Below are positions 55,030 to 63,408 of a stretch of DNA of 64,000 nucleotides, one piece after another; the stretch's first letter is position 1, and every line of letters starts with the position of its first letter. The notes under the pieces were generated by a model. The model worked only from the letters and a program-made list of their open reading frames with translations, ran no database searches and was not told where the DNA came from. The position numbers and the translations under genes were made by a program. This stretch comes from Kocuria coralli (lineage in GTDB: Bacteria > Actinomycetota > Actinomycetes > Actinomycetales > Micrococcaceae): the NCBI RefSeq assembly GCF_008831305.1, contig NZ_ML708622.1, forward strand, positions 1 to 64,000. Direction: 5' to 3'.

Positions 55030-55518
55030 ATGGCCGACACTCAGCGCGCATCCCGCCTGGCCGACCGCATCAAGGTGATCGTGGCCCAGGCCCTGGAGCG
55101 TCGCATCAAGGATCCCCGGCTGGGGTTCGTGACCATCACGGACGCCCGGGTGACCAATGACCTTCAGCATGCCACCGTGTACTACACGGTCTACGGCACC
55201 GCCGAGGAGAAGGCCGACTCGGCCCGGGCACTGGAGTCCGCCAAGGGCATCCTGCGCTCCGAGGTCGGCAAGAACATCACGGCGCGGCTGACCCCGACCC
55301 TGACCTTCGTGGCCGACGAGATCCCCGAGGCCGCATCGCACCTCGAGGACGTGCTGCGCCGGGCCAAGGAGAAGGACGCCGAGGTCGCGGCAGCCGCCGT
55401 CGGCGCCCAGTACGCCTCCGACGAGAACCCCTACCGCAGCGCGGATGAGGACGCCGAGGACCTCGCCGACCAGGATTCCGGCGCGCCGGCCGGGTCGCCG
55501 GAGTCCACGGAGCGGTGA
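55030..55518 (+). CDS. rbfA: Ribosome-binding factor A
   Basis: The 162-residue protein matches RbfA (ASRLADRIKVIVAQALERRIKDPRLG-type start, then VTNDLQHATVYYTVYG and LTFVADEIPEAA). It binds free 30S subunits during 16S maturation. ATG 55030 has AAGGAG six bases upstream. The C-terminal 45 residues are an acidic tail. Its stop overlaps a GTG read as the truB start. Confidence 0.95.
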   Translation: MADTQRASRLADRIKVIVAQALERRIKDPRLGFVTITDARVTNDLQHATVYYTVYGTAEEKADSARALESAKGILRSEVGKNITARLTPTLTFVADEIPEAASHLEDVLRRAKEKDAEVAAAAVGAQYASDENPYRSADEDAEDLADQDSGAPAGSPESTER

Positions 55519-56549
55519 CCGCCTCGGCTCGCAGTGACTCCTCCCGCGGTGCCCGCTCCCCGTCCGTCGAGGGCGGGGAGCGGGCACCGCGGGAGGAGGT
55601 CCCGCGTCCGGATCCGCAGCTTCCCGTCCCCGAGGGACTGGTCGTGGTGGACAAACCCCAGGGCTGGACCAGCCACGATGTCGTCGGCCGCCTCCGCCGT
55701 CTGTGCGGCACCAAGAAGGTGGGCCACGCGGGGACGCTGGATCCGATGGCCACGGGCGTCCTGGTGGCGGGCGTGGGCCGGGGGACCAAGCTCCTGACCT
55801 ACCTGGTGGGCGCGGACAAGACCTACGACGCCGTCATCCGGCTGGGCGTGGCCACCGTCACGGAGGACGCCGAGGGAGAGGTCACCTCCGTCGCGGAGAC
55901 CGCACGCGTGGAGGCCGTGACCGACGAGGCGATCGCGGGGGCGGTGAGCGCGCTGACGGGTCCGATCCGGCAGGTGCCCTCCGCGGTGTCCGCGATCAAG
56001 GTCGACGGCAAGCGCTCCTACGCCCGTGTCCGGGCGGGGGAGGATGTCCAGCTCGACGCCCGGTCCGTGACCGTCTCGCGTTTCGAGGTGCACGAGGTCT
56101 CGCGGCACCGGCTGGCCGATGGCTCGGCCGTCATCGACCTGTCCGTCACCGTGGACGTCTCCTCGGGCACTTACGTGCGCGCCCTGGCCCGCGACCTGGG
56201 CGAGGCTCTGGGCATCCATGGCCACCTGACCGCGTTGCGGCGCACCCGCGTGGGTTCGCTGGACTTGTCGCACGCGAGCGACCTGGAGCGGCTGCGCGCC
56301 ATCGTCGCCGACGGCGGGACCGTTCCGGCGACCTCCCTGGACGAGGCGGCGCGAGCCATGTTCCCCGTCCGGGAGCTCTCGCAACGGGAAGCGCTCGATC
56401 TCAGCCACGGCAAGCGCATACCGGCTACCGGAACCCGGGACCTGACCGCTGCCTTCGACCCTGAGGGCCGTGTGGTGGCCCTGGTCGAAGACCGGGGCAA
56501 TCCCGGGGAGCGCACGGCGAAACCCGTCCTGGTGCTGCGCGCCCGGTGA
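55515..56549 (+). CDS. truB: tRNA pseudouridine-55 synthase
   Basis: The frame gives up to 344 residues. The conserved enzyme begins at GLVVVDKPQGWTSHDVV near residue 43, followed by the catalytic Asp motif GHAGTLDPMATG. It makes pseudouridine 55 in the tRNA T-loop. The first 40 residues, from the GTG overlapping rbfA, are not conserved, and their DNA contains a 24-bp inverted repeat. There is no ATG or GTG with a good ribosome site between the hairpin and the conserved part, so the true start is uncertain. The C-terminus carries a TruB-specific actinobacterial domain. Confidence 0.92.
   Translation: MTASARSDSSRGARSPSVEGGERAPREEVPRPDPQLPVPEGLVVVDKPQGWTSHDVVGRLRRLCGTKKVGHAGTLDPMATGVLVAGVGRGTKLLTYLVGADKTYDAVIRLGVATVTEDAEGEVTSVAETARVEAVTDEAIAGAVSALTGPIRQVPSAVSAIKVDGKRSYARVRAGEDVQLDARSVTVSRFEVHEVSRHRLADGSAVIDLSVTVDVSSGTYVRALARDLGEALGIHGHLTALRRTRVGSLDLSHASDLERLRAIVADGGTVPATSLDEAARAMFPVRELSQREALDLSHGKRIPATGTRDLTAAFDPEGRVVALVEDRGNPGERTAKPVLVLRAR
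55538..55598 (+). terminator. 24-bp perfect hairpin at the start of truB
   Basis: The stem beginning CTCCTCCCGCGGTGCCC pairs over 24 bases without mismatch around a 13-base loop. It starts 20 bases after the rbfA stop. It lies inside the nominal N-terminus of truB, so it is either an rbfA terminator/attenuator with truB starting later, or coding and structural at once. Confidence 0.6.
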
Positions 56550-56647
56550 GATGAGACGGGGATGGCCGGCCGGACAACACAGCCGGACTACGGTGGAACC
56601 GGCCCGCCCGGCGGAGGCAAAAGACATACGGATGAAGGAGACGACCG

Positions 56648-57019
56648 GTGCTGTGGGGTTATGACGGATGGTTCTGGGCCTCTGTGGTCCTCGGCACGCT
56701 GTCGTTCCTGGTGTGCGTGGTCCAAGCGCTGCGCGGCAAGGCGCCGGGCGACCTCACCCAGGGTTCCGTCCTGCTGCAGGAGGCCTTCCTGCTGCTGTAC
56801 GGCCTGGGGTCGATCCTGATGCTCTTCATCGGCCCCGAGGCCTCGGGCAGCGTGCTCGAATACTGGGGCTATCTGCTGACCGCCCTGATCATCCCGGCCG
56901 GGACCTTCATCTGGTCTCTCGTCGAGCGATCGAGCTGGTCCAACTGGATCCTCGCGGCCACCGGGCCCACCATCATCGTGATGGTCTACAGAATGAACTT
57001 CATCTGGTATTACCAGTAG
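56648..57019 (+). CDS. Four-helix small membrane protein, unknown
   Basis: The 123-residue protein is almost all hydrophobic, with four predicted helices (VVLGTLSFLVCVVQAL, EAFLLLYGLGSILMLFIG, WGYLLTALIIPAGTFIW, ILAATGPTIIVMVYRM). No family motif is recognised. GTG at 56648 has AAGGAG six bases upstream. It is followed after 44 bases by another membrane protein gene, and the pair is inserted between truB and ribF. Co-expression with the next gene is likely. Confidence 0.8.
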   Translation: MLWGYDGWFWASVVLGTLSFLVCVVQALRGKAPGDLTQGSVLLQEAFLLLYGLGSILMLFIGPEASGSVLEYWGYLLTALIIPAGTFIWSLVERSSWSNWILAATGPTIIVMVYRMNFIWYYQ

Positions 57020-57063
57020 GGAGCAGAGCCTCATCGAGAGAGCTCATCCAGAAAGGACTGTGC

Positions 57064-57624
57064 GTGGCTCACGACCCCATTCCCCCGAAGCCGGATGAGG
57101 ACGCCTCCCCGGTGGATCCCGCCGGGCAGGCACCTGTCCAGGGCACGGGCGGTGTGCTGCAACGCCGTTTCGGGCCGCGCGGGCAGCCCGTGCGCAAGGA
57201 TGCCAAGTCCACCGGATTCGGGCGCGTGATCATCGCGATCTACGGCATCTTCGCCCTCTCCGCGGGGGTACGCGCGATCTACCAGATCGGCACCCAGTTC
57301 GACGTCGCCCCGCTGGCCTACCTGCTCTCCCTCTTCGCCGCGGTGGTCTACGTCCTGGCCGCCGTCGCCCTGACCAGGGCGGGACGGGTGTGGCATCGAG
57401 TGGCTACGGCTGCCGTGCTCATCGAGATGGCGGGAGTCATCGCCATCGGCGCCTGGACGTTCATCGCCCCGGATCTGTTCGCCGACGACACCGTGTGGTC
57501 CCACTTCGGGCAGGGCTACGGCTTCATCCCCCTCGTGCTGCCGTTCATCGGCATCCTCTGGCTCTGGCGCACCCGCCCCATGGCAGGCCTGGACGATGTC
57601 CCCTTGGAACGCGAGATCGCATGA
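57064..57624 (+). CDS. Four-helix membrane protein with hydrophilic head, unknown
   Basis: The 186-residue protein has a Pro/Asp/Gly-rich head of about 45 residues ending in a basic patch. Four helices follow (VIIAIYGIFALSAGVRAIY, APLAYLLSLFAAVVYVLAAVAL, VATAAVLIEMAGVIAIGAW, GFIPLVLPFIGILWLW). The layout resembles small actinobacterial proteins of unknown function, often paired with the upstream type. The GTG at 57064 has GAAAGGA nearby. The downstream pseudogene continues in the same frame after its TGA. Confidence 0.8.
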   Translation: MAHDPIPPKPDEDASPVDPAGQAPVQGTGGVLQRRFGPRGQPVRKDAKSTGFGRVIIAIYGIFALSAGVRAIYQIGTQFDVAPLAYLLSLFAAVVYVLAAVALTRAGRVWHRVATAAVLIEMAGVIAIGAWTFIAPDLFADDTVWSHFGQGYGFIPLVLPFIGILWLWRTRPMAGLDDVPLEREIA

Positions 57625-57636
57625 GCGTCGTGCGCG

Positions 57637-57933
57637 GCCGACATCGGGCTGAACTTCGGCCCGCACGCCCGTGGGACGGGGGCCGCACAGGCGGCGTGCC
57701 GGCTGCTGATGGACTAGGCCTTCGGCACGCTGGGTTTCACTCATCTCCACTGGATCGCCTTCGACGGGAACTGGGCATCGGTCAAGACGGCCTGGAAGCT
57801 GGGTTTCGGCGAGCCCGTCTTCGTCCCGGGCTTCGGCGAGCAGCGCGGGGCGCTCGTGGACTGCTGGATGGCCTCGATCAAGGCCGGGGACCCCAGGGAG
57901 CCCGCCAACGCCTGGCGGGTACCGTCGTCGTGA
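57637..57933 (+). pseudogene. Broken GNAT (RimJ/RimL-type) acetyltransferase remnant
   Basis: One frame reads as the C-terminal two thirds of an acetyltransferase: NFGPHARGTGAAQAACRLLMD, then an in-frame TAG at 57715-57717, then AFGTLGFTHLHWIAFDGNW, VKTAWKLGFGE and GFGEQRGALVDCW to a TGA at 57931. The acetyl-CoA loop (RGTGAA) and the conserved NW...WKLGF helix are recognisable. The N-terminal strands are missing. A single C-to-G or A-to-G change at the TAG would have given Tyr or Trp. It is probably a decaying gene, not a split one. Confidence 0.7.
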
Positions 57934-58057
57934 GTCCGCCCGAATCGATTCGAGCGGCTACCCTGTGGGACGGGGAACGACCCGGCTGCCAGGATCCGCG
58001 GATCGGGCAGCCACCGACGCCCTGCCTCAGGATGAACCGCCGCCGCCAAGGAGCACT

Positions 58058-59026
58058 GTGCACCGTTTCCACGCCCTGACCGAGGTCCCCCGTGATTTCG
58101 GGCCGTCCGTGGTAACCGTCGGGAACTTCGACGGGGTCCACCGCGGTCACCAGGAGGTCCTCAGGAAGCTGGTGGGGCGTGCCCGAGCCGCGGGGCTGCA
58201 AGCGGTCGTGCTGACCTTCGACCCCCACCCGGCCGAGGTCCACCGCCCGGAGACGCACCGCGGCAAGATCATGGGCACCCGCGACAAGCTCGACGCCATG
58301 GAGGCCATCGGCCTGGACGCGGTGCTCGTGCAGCACTACGACCTGGACTTCTCGGCGCAGGCGCCCGAGGAGTTCGTCGCCGACTACCTGTGCGCCGGGC
58401 TGAACGCGCACTGCGTGGTGGTCGGTGCGGACGCCCGGTTCGGCAGGGGCAACTCCGGCGACGTCAAGGTCCTCCAGGAGCTGGGGGAGCGGCATGGTTT
58501 CGAGGTGGTGGTGGTCGAGGATCTCGAAGGCGACATGGTCGGCCACCACGTCGACCGCCGGATCTCCTCCACCTGGATCCGGGAGCTGCTCAACCAGGGC
58601 GACGTGGCCGAGGCCGCGATCATGCTGGGCAGGCCTCATCGCGTGCGCGGCACCGTGGTGCACGGGGCGGCGCGCGGACGCGAGCTGGGCTTCCCGACGG
58701 CCAATCTCGACTCCGCATCCGACGGCTACGTGCCCGCTGACGGCGTGTACGCCGGCTGGCTCATCGACGCGCGGGACCGCCGGTGGCCCGTGGCCGTTTC
58801 CGTGGGCTCGAACCCCACCTTCGACGGCGTGTCACGGGTGGTCGAGGCCCACGTCATCGACCGCCCGGTCGAGCGGGTCGAGGATTTCGACCTCTACGCC
58901 CAGGAGGTCGTGGTCGAGTTCGTGCAGCGCCTGCGCGGCATGGTGGCCTACGAGGGCGTGGAGAAGCTCGTGTCCCAGATGACGAAGGACGTCGACCGGA
59001 CCCGCGAGATCCTTCGATCGCACTGA
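58058..59026 (+). CDS. ribF: Bifunctional riboflavin kinase/FAD synthetase
   Basis: The 322-residue enzyme makes FMN and FAD from riboflavin. The N-terminal FAD synthetase has the nucleotidyltransferase site VGNFDGVHRGHQ near residue 24, and the C-terminal kinase has GRELGFPTANL near 205 and the metal-binding PTFDG. The GTG at 58058 has AAGGAG six bases upstream. truB-ribF-rpsO-pnp is the conserved order, here with a convergent reductase between ribF and rpsO. Confidence 0.96.
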   Translation: MHRFHALTEVPRDFGPSVVTVGNFDGVHRGHQEVLRKLVGRARAAGLQAVVLTFDPHPAEVHRPETHRGKIMGTRDKLDAMEAIGLDAVLVQHYDLDFSAQAPEEFVADYLCAGLNAHCVVVGADARFGRGNSGDVKVLQELGERHGFEVVVVEDLEGDMVGHHVDRRISSTWIRELLNQGDVAEAAIMLGRPHRVRGTVVHGAARGRELGFPTANLDSASDGYVPADGVYAGWLIDARDRRWPVAVSVGSNPTFDGVSRVVEAHVIDRPVERVEDFDLYAQEVVVEFVQRLRGMVAYEGVEKLVSQMTKDVDRTREILRSH

Positions 59027-59054
59027 CCCGCCCGATGTTCCTCGCCCGGTCCTG

Positions 59055-59071
59055 CCCGGTCCGAGACCGGG
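59055..59071. terminator. Small hairpin between convergent ribF and reductase genes
   Basis: CCCGGTC pairs with GACCGGG around CGA, 29 bases past the ribF stop and 22 bases from the end of the convergent gene. A short stem, but well placed for both. Confidence 0.45.
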
Positions 59072-59092
59072 GCCCCGTCGCCTGCGGCGCGG

Positions 59093-60061
59093 TCACATCT
59101 CTTCGTGCTCCCACGGGTCGAAACCGGAGGCCGACAGACCGGTGTGCAGCATCTTCATCCGGCTCATCTGCCGGGAGGTCAGCTCCCATCCGAAGACATC
59201 CAGGTTCTCGGCCATGCGCTTGGCCTTGGAGGTCTTCGGGATCGGGAGCACGCCCGACTGGACGTGCCAGCGCAGGATGACCTGGGCCGGTGTGCGGCCC
59301 TGGTCGGCGGCGATCTCCTGGACCCACTCGTGCTCCAGCATCTTCGAGTCGTAGCCCAGGGGAGCCCACGCCTCGACCAGGATGCGATGCCCGTGATGAT
59401 GGGCGCGCAGCTGTTCCTGCTGATACTGAGGCTGCAGTTCCACCTGGTTGACCGTCGGCGCCTCGCCCACCTTGGCGATGAGCTCGTCAACCATCTCGGG
59501 CGTGAAGTTCGAGACGCCCACCGAACCCACCAGGCCCTCGTCCCGCAGCTCCAGCATCGTCCGGAACGAGTCCACGTACAGGCCGTGCTTCGGGTTGGGC
59601 CAGTGGATGAGGTAGAGATCCACCCTGTCCAGGCCGAGACGGCCGAGGGAGCCCTCCAGGGAGCGGCGCACCGAATCCGTGCCGTGATCGCGTCCGGGCA
59701 GCTTGGTGGTCACGAAGACCTCGTCGCGCGGCAGCAGGGAATCCTTGATGGCCCGGCCGACCCCGGTCTCGTTCTCGTAGTTGACCGCCGTGTCGATCAG
59801 GCGGAAGCCGGTGGAGAGCGCCTCGTACACCACGGCCTCCGCCTCGGCGTCGTCCATGCGCGCGGTACCCAGGCCGATCTGGGGAATCCGGGTTCCGTCG
59901 TGCAGGGTATGACGGCGTCCGGCCACCCCCGCCTGATCGGTCAGCCCGGCGTCGAACTCGTGGTCGTCGAAGAAGTCCTCGCCCTTCTCGGCCTCTGCGC
60001 CGGCCCGGGCGATCTTCTCCTCGTCGTATTCGATCTGCGCTTCCTGCGGCTGATTGCTCAC
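59093..60061 (-). CDS. Aldo-keto reductase
   Basis: The 322-residue NADPH-dependent oxidoreductase has the AKR tetrad: Asp and Tyr in [13 protein letters not shown], Lys in VTTKLPG and His in YLIHWPNP. It also has the [14 protein letters not shown] cofactor loop. The first 50 residues are an acidic extension ([17 protein letters not shown]) not usual in AKRs. GTG 60061 has AAGG about ten bases upstream. It sits alone on the minus strand between ribF and rpsO, an insertion relative to the usual order. Substrates such as 2,5-diketogluconate or methylglyoxal cannot be told apart. Confidence 0.9.
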   Translation of the reverse strand: MSNQPQEAQIEYDEEKIARAGAEAEKGEDFFDDHEFDAGLTDQAGVAGRRHTLHDGTRIPQIGLGTARMDDAEAEAVVYEALSTGFRLIDTAVNYENETGVGRAIKDSLLPRDEVFVTTKLPGRDHGTDSVRRSLEGSLGRLGLDRVDLYLIHWPNPKHGLYVDSFRTMLELRDEGLVGSVGVSNFTPEMVDELIAKVGEAPTVNQVELQPQYQQEQLRAHHHGHRILVEAWAPLGYDSKMLEHEWVQEIAADQGRTPAQVILRWHVQSGVLPIPKTSKAKRMAENLDVFGWELTSRQMSRMKMLHTGLSASGFDPWEHEEM

Positions 60062-60219
60062 TGTTCTCTGCCTTCTCTCCGGTCGCGGACTGTTACCGTC
60101 ATCCCATTCTCCCAGCAGCATGCTGTCAATACGGGTGACCGCGCGGATACGGGTTCGCGGGTCGTCCGGCCGGCGGTGGCGCCCTGCCCCGCCATCTCGT
60201 GGAGAGAGAGGCGGCCTGT

Positions 60220-60236
60220 TAGACTGTTCGGCGGTC
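60220..60236 (+). promoter_or_regulatory. TAGACTGTTC promoter box upstream of rpsO
   Basis: TAGACTGTTCGGCGGTC is identical over 17 bases to the ylxR-infB promoter. It lies 109 bases before rpsO. The leader has a GTCCGCC/GGCGGAC stem (60234-60257), which could be part of an S15 autoregulatory site. Confidence 0.55.
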
Positions 60237-60344
60237 CGCCTGCAGTCCGTGGCGGACGGACCCCCTCTCACCGGCTCGCCGGGCAGGGACCCGGCGCGAA
60301 GAATCGCGTACGGGCCGCACGGCACTGAACGCAAGGAGTTCATC

Positions 60345-60614
60345 ATGGCCCTTGACCCCGCCGTCAAGCAGGAGATCATCAAGGAATACGCGACCCACGA
60401 GGGTGACACCGGTTCACCCGAGGTCCAGGTCGCCGTCCTGACCCGCCGCATCTCGGATCTCACCGAGCACCTGAAGATGCACAAGCACGACCACCACACC
60501 CGCCGCGGCCTCATGGCCCTGGTCGGTCGCCGTCGTCGTATGCTCACCTACCTGCGCGACACCGACATCGCCCGCTACCGTGCGCTCATCGGGCGCCTCG
60601 GCCTGCGCCGCTGA
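60345..60614 (+). CDS. rpsO: 30S ribosomal protein S15
   Basis: The 89-residue protein has the standard S15 length and signature ([38 protein letters not shown]). It binds 16S rRNA early in 30S assembly. ATG 60345 has AAGGAG at eight bases. Upstream leader and box as described separately; pnp follows after 377 bases with a terminator between. Confidence 0.98.
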   Translation: MALDPAVKQEIIKEYATHEGDTGSPEVQVAVLTRRISDLTEHLKMHKHDHHTRRGLMALVGRRRRMLTYLRDTDIARYRALIGRLGLRR

Positions 60615-60629
60615 TCGACGTCTTGAGCC

Positions 60630-60672
60630 GGGGCGGAGCCGAGGCCGCCACTGGTGGCCACGGCCCCGCCCC
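60630..60672 (+). terminator. Hairpin after rpsO
   Basis: GGGGCGGAGCCG pairs with CGGCCCCGCCCC (one G-U), enclosing an inner GGCCGCC...GGTGGCC stem, 15 bases past the stop. In the remaining 319 bases before pnp I find no gene. An eight-pair hairpin (GTTCGCCT/AGGCGAAC, 60774-60796) lies in the pnp leader, where pnp autoregulation by RNase III operates in other bacteria. A weak CTGACA/TAGAAC pair at 60747-60772 has short spacing. Confidence 0.75.
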
Positions 60673-60991
60673 GACCTCTATCCCGGTACCGGCATCCCGT
60701 ACCGGCCAAACTCCCAGCCGCAAATCCCGGCGCGCACGCCGGTCACCTGACAGGCTGGGGATGCACTAGAACCGTTCGCCTCCATGCGAGGCGAACTCCG
60801 GCGGTCCCGCTCGCGGTGACCGCCGACGCCCCGATGACACCGAGACCCGGGTGACGGTCCTCGACAGTGGCTCACGGATCCGCTGCGCGCTGCGGCGCGC
60901 ACAGGCTCCGTGGGCTTCGATCGAAGGCCGAACGCGGGCGCGGTGACTTCTGGGCAGACCACAGAAGAATCCGATGAAATGGAGGTGACCC

Positions 60992-63250
60992 GTGGAGGGT
61001 CCCGAGATCCAGTTCGCTGAGGCCGTTATCGACAACGGCCGCTACGGCAAGCGCGTCGTGCGCTTCGAGACCGGTCTGCTGGCACAGCAGGCAGCCGGTT
61101 CCACCCTGGTGTCCATCGACGACGACACCACCCTGCTGTCCACCACCGCGATCGGCAAGAAGCCGCGCGAGGGTTTCGACTTCTTCCCGCTGACCGTGGA
61201 CGTCGAGGAGCGGATGTACGCCGACGGGCGCATCCCGGGCTCCTTCTTCCGCCGTGAGGGACGTCCGTCCACCGACGCGATCCTGGCCTGCCGCCTGATC
61301 GACCGTCCGCTGCGCCCCGGCTTCGACAAGGGCATCCGCAACGAGGTCCAGGTGGTCGTGACCGTCCTGGCGATCGACCCGGACGAGATCTACAACACCG
61401 TGGCGATCAACGCCGCCTCGATGTCCACGACCCTCTCCGGCGCCCCGTTCGGCGGTCCCGTCGGCGGCGTCCGCCTGGCGCTGATCGCCCAGGCCGACGG
61501 CTCGCACCAGTGGGTGTGCTTCCCCAAGCACTCCCAGCTGGAGAACGCCGTGTTCGACATGGCCGTCGCCGGCCGCGTCGTGACCGGTGCCGACGGCTCC
61601 GAGGACGTCGCGATCATGATGGTCGAGGCCGAGGCCACCGACAACTCCTGGAGCCTCATCCACAGCGGTGCCGTCGCCCCGTCCGAGGAGATCGTGGCCG
61701 AGGGCCTGGAGGCCGCCAAGCCGTTCATCAAGGCCCTGTGCGAGGCCCAGGCGGACCTCAAGGCCCGCGCCGGCAAGCCCGCCATGGAGCTGCCGTACTT
61801 CGGCGGGCACGGCGACGACGTCGCCGCGGCCGTCAAGGAGTCTGCCGGGGACCGGCTGGCCGAGGTGTACGCCATCGCCGGCAAGCAGGAGCGCGAGGAC
61901 GCCACCGACGAGCTGCACCAGGCCGTGCTGGCCGAGCTCGCCGGTGAGGGCAAGCCGTTCGAGGACCGTCTCAACGAGGTCAACGACGCCTACCAGAAGC
62001 TGACCAAGGAGACCGTGCGCCAGCGCATCCTGCGCGACGGCGTGCGCATCGACGGTCGCGGCCCCAAGGACATCCGCGAGCTGACCGCCATGGTGGAGAT
62101 CCTGCCGCGCGTCCACGGCTCGGCGATCTTCCAGCGCGGAGAGACCCAGATCATGGGCGTCACCACGCTGAACATGCTCAAGCTCGAGCAGCAGATCGAC
62201 TCCCTGTCGCCGGTGAAGTCCAAGCGGTACCTGCACCACTACAACTTCCCGCCGTACTCCACCGGCGAGACCGGCCGCGTGGGCTCGCCCAAGCGCCGCG
62301 AGATCGGCCACGGTGCGCTCGCCGAGCGCGCCCTGACGCCGGTCATCCCGTCGCGCGAGGAGTTCCCCTACGCGATCCGCCAGGTCTCCGAGGCCCTGGG
62401 CTCCAACGGCTCGACCTCCATGGGCTCGGTGTGCGCCTCGACCCTGTCGCTGCTCAACGCCGGCGTGCCCCTGCGCGCGCCCGTCGCCGGCATCGCGATG
62501 GGCCTGGTCACCGGCCAGGTCGACGGCCAGGACGCCCACGTGGCCCTGACCGACATCCTCGGCGCCGAGGACGCCCTGGGCGACATGGACTTCAAGGTCG
62601 CCGGCACCTCCGAGTTCGTCACCGCGATCCAGCTGGACACCAAGCTCGAGGGCATCCCCGCCGACGTCCTGGCCGCCGCGCTGACCCAGGCCCGCGATGC
62701 GCGCCTGGCCATCCTCGACGTGCTGAACTCCGCGATCGACGCTCCCGACGAGATGTCCGAGCACGCTCCGCGGATCATCACGGTCAACGTCCCGGTCTCC
62801 AAGATCGGCGAGGTCATCGGCCCCAAGGGCAAGATGATCAACCAGATCCAGGAGGACACCGGCGCCGACATCTCGATCGAGGACGACGGCACGGTCTACA
62901 TCGGCGCCGTCGACGGTCCCTCCGCGGAGGCCGCTCGCTCGGCGATCAACGCGATCGCCAACCCGCAGGTCCCCGAGGTGGGCGAGCGCTACCTCGGCAC
63001 GGTCGTGAAGACCACCACCTTCGGTGCCTTCGTGTCCCTGACCCCGGGTCGCGACGGCCTGCTGCATGTCACCGAGCTGCGCAAGCTCAACAACGGCGAG
63101 CGGGTCAACGACGTCGAGGACGTCGTCTCCGTCGGCCAGCAGGTGCAGGTGGAGATCACCAAGGTGGACGACCGCGGCAAGCTGTCGCTCTCCCCGGTGC
63201 TGGAGGCAGGCGACTCCGGCGACGAGGCCGAGGGATCCGAGGAGAACTGA
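60992..63250 (+). CDS. pnp: Polyribonucleotide nucleotidyltransferase
   Basis: The 752-residue phosphorolytic 3'-5' exoribonuclease has two RNase PH domains ([15 protein letters not shown] at the start, [20 protein letters not shown] in the second), a KH domain ([21 protein letters not shown] near 600) and an S1 domain near 660-730. It degrades mRNA and processes small RNAs. GTG 60992 has GGAGG upstream. The C-terminus is acidic. The rpsO-pnp-M16 peptidase order is the conserved one. Confidence 0.97.
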   Translation: MEGPEIQFAEAVIDNGRYGKRVVRFETGLLAQQAAGSTLVSIDDDTTLLSTTAIGKKPREGFDFFPLTVDVEERMYADGRIPGSFFRREGRPSTDAILACRLIDRPLRPGFDKGIRNEVQVVVTVLAIDPDEIYNTVAINAASMSTTLSGAPFGGPVGGVRLALIAQADGSHQWVCFPKHSQLENAVFDMAVAGRVVTGADGSEDVAIMMVEAEATDNSWSLIHSGAVAPSEEIVAEGLEAAKPFIKALCEAQADLKARAGKPAMELPYFGGHGDDVAAAVKESAGDRLAEVYAIAGKQEREDATDELHQAVLAELAGEGKPFEDRLNEVNDAYQKLTKETVRQRILRDGVRIDGRGPKDIRELTAMVEILPRVHGSAIFQRGETQIMGVTTLNMLKLEQQIDSLSPVKSKRYLHHYNFPPYSTGETGRVGSPKRREIGHGALAERALTPVIPSREEFPYAIRQVSEALGSNGSTSMGSVCASTLSLLNAGVPLRAPVAGIAMGLVTGQVDGQDAHVALTDILGAEDALGDMDFKVAGTSEFVTAIQLDTKLEGIPADVLAAALTQARDARLAILDVLNSAIDAPDEMSEHAPRIITVNVPVSKIGEVIGPKGKMINQIQEDTGADISIEDDGTVYIGAVDGPSAEAARSAINAIANPQVPEVGERYLGTVVKTTTFGAFVSLTPGRDGLLHVTELRKLNNGERVNDVEDVVSVGQQVQVEITKVDDRGKLSLSPVLEAGDSGDEAEGSEEN

Positions 63251-63259
63251 TCCCGCCAC

Positions 63260-63329
63260 GCCGGCCCCGTGAAGGGGCCGGCCACGACTGACGACATCCC
63301 CGGGGCGCACGCGAGTCCCGGGGATGTCG
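63260..63329 (+). terminator. Two tandem hairpins after pnp
   Basis: First stem GCCGGCCCC/GGGGCCGGC with loop GTGAA (63260-63282); second CGACATCCCCGGG/CCCGGGGATGTCG with a 12-base loop (63292-63329). Together they end the pnp transcript before the peptidase gene. Confidence 0.8.
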
Positions 63330-63408
63330 GCCATAATGGCCGCATCCGGCCCGGCATCCCGCGGAACCGGATGCGACCTCCCCTTCGACAGGAGACTGAA
63401 GTAGCCGT

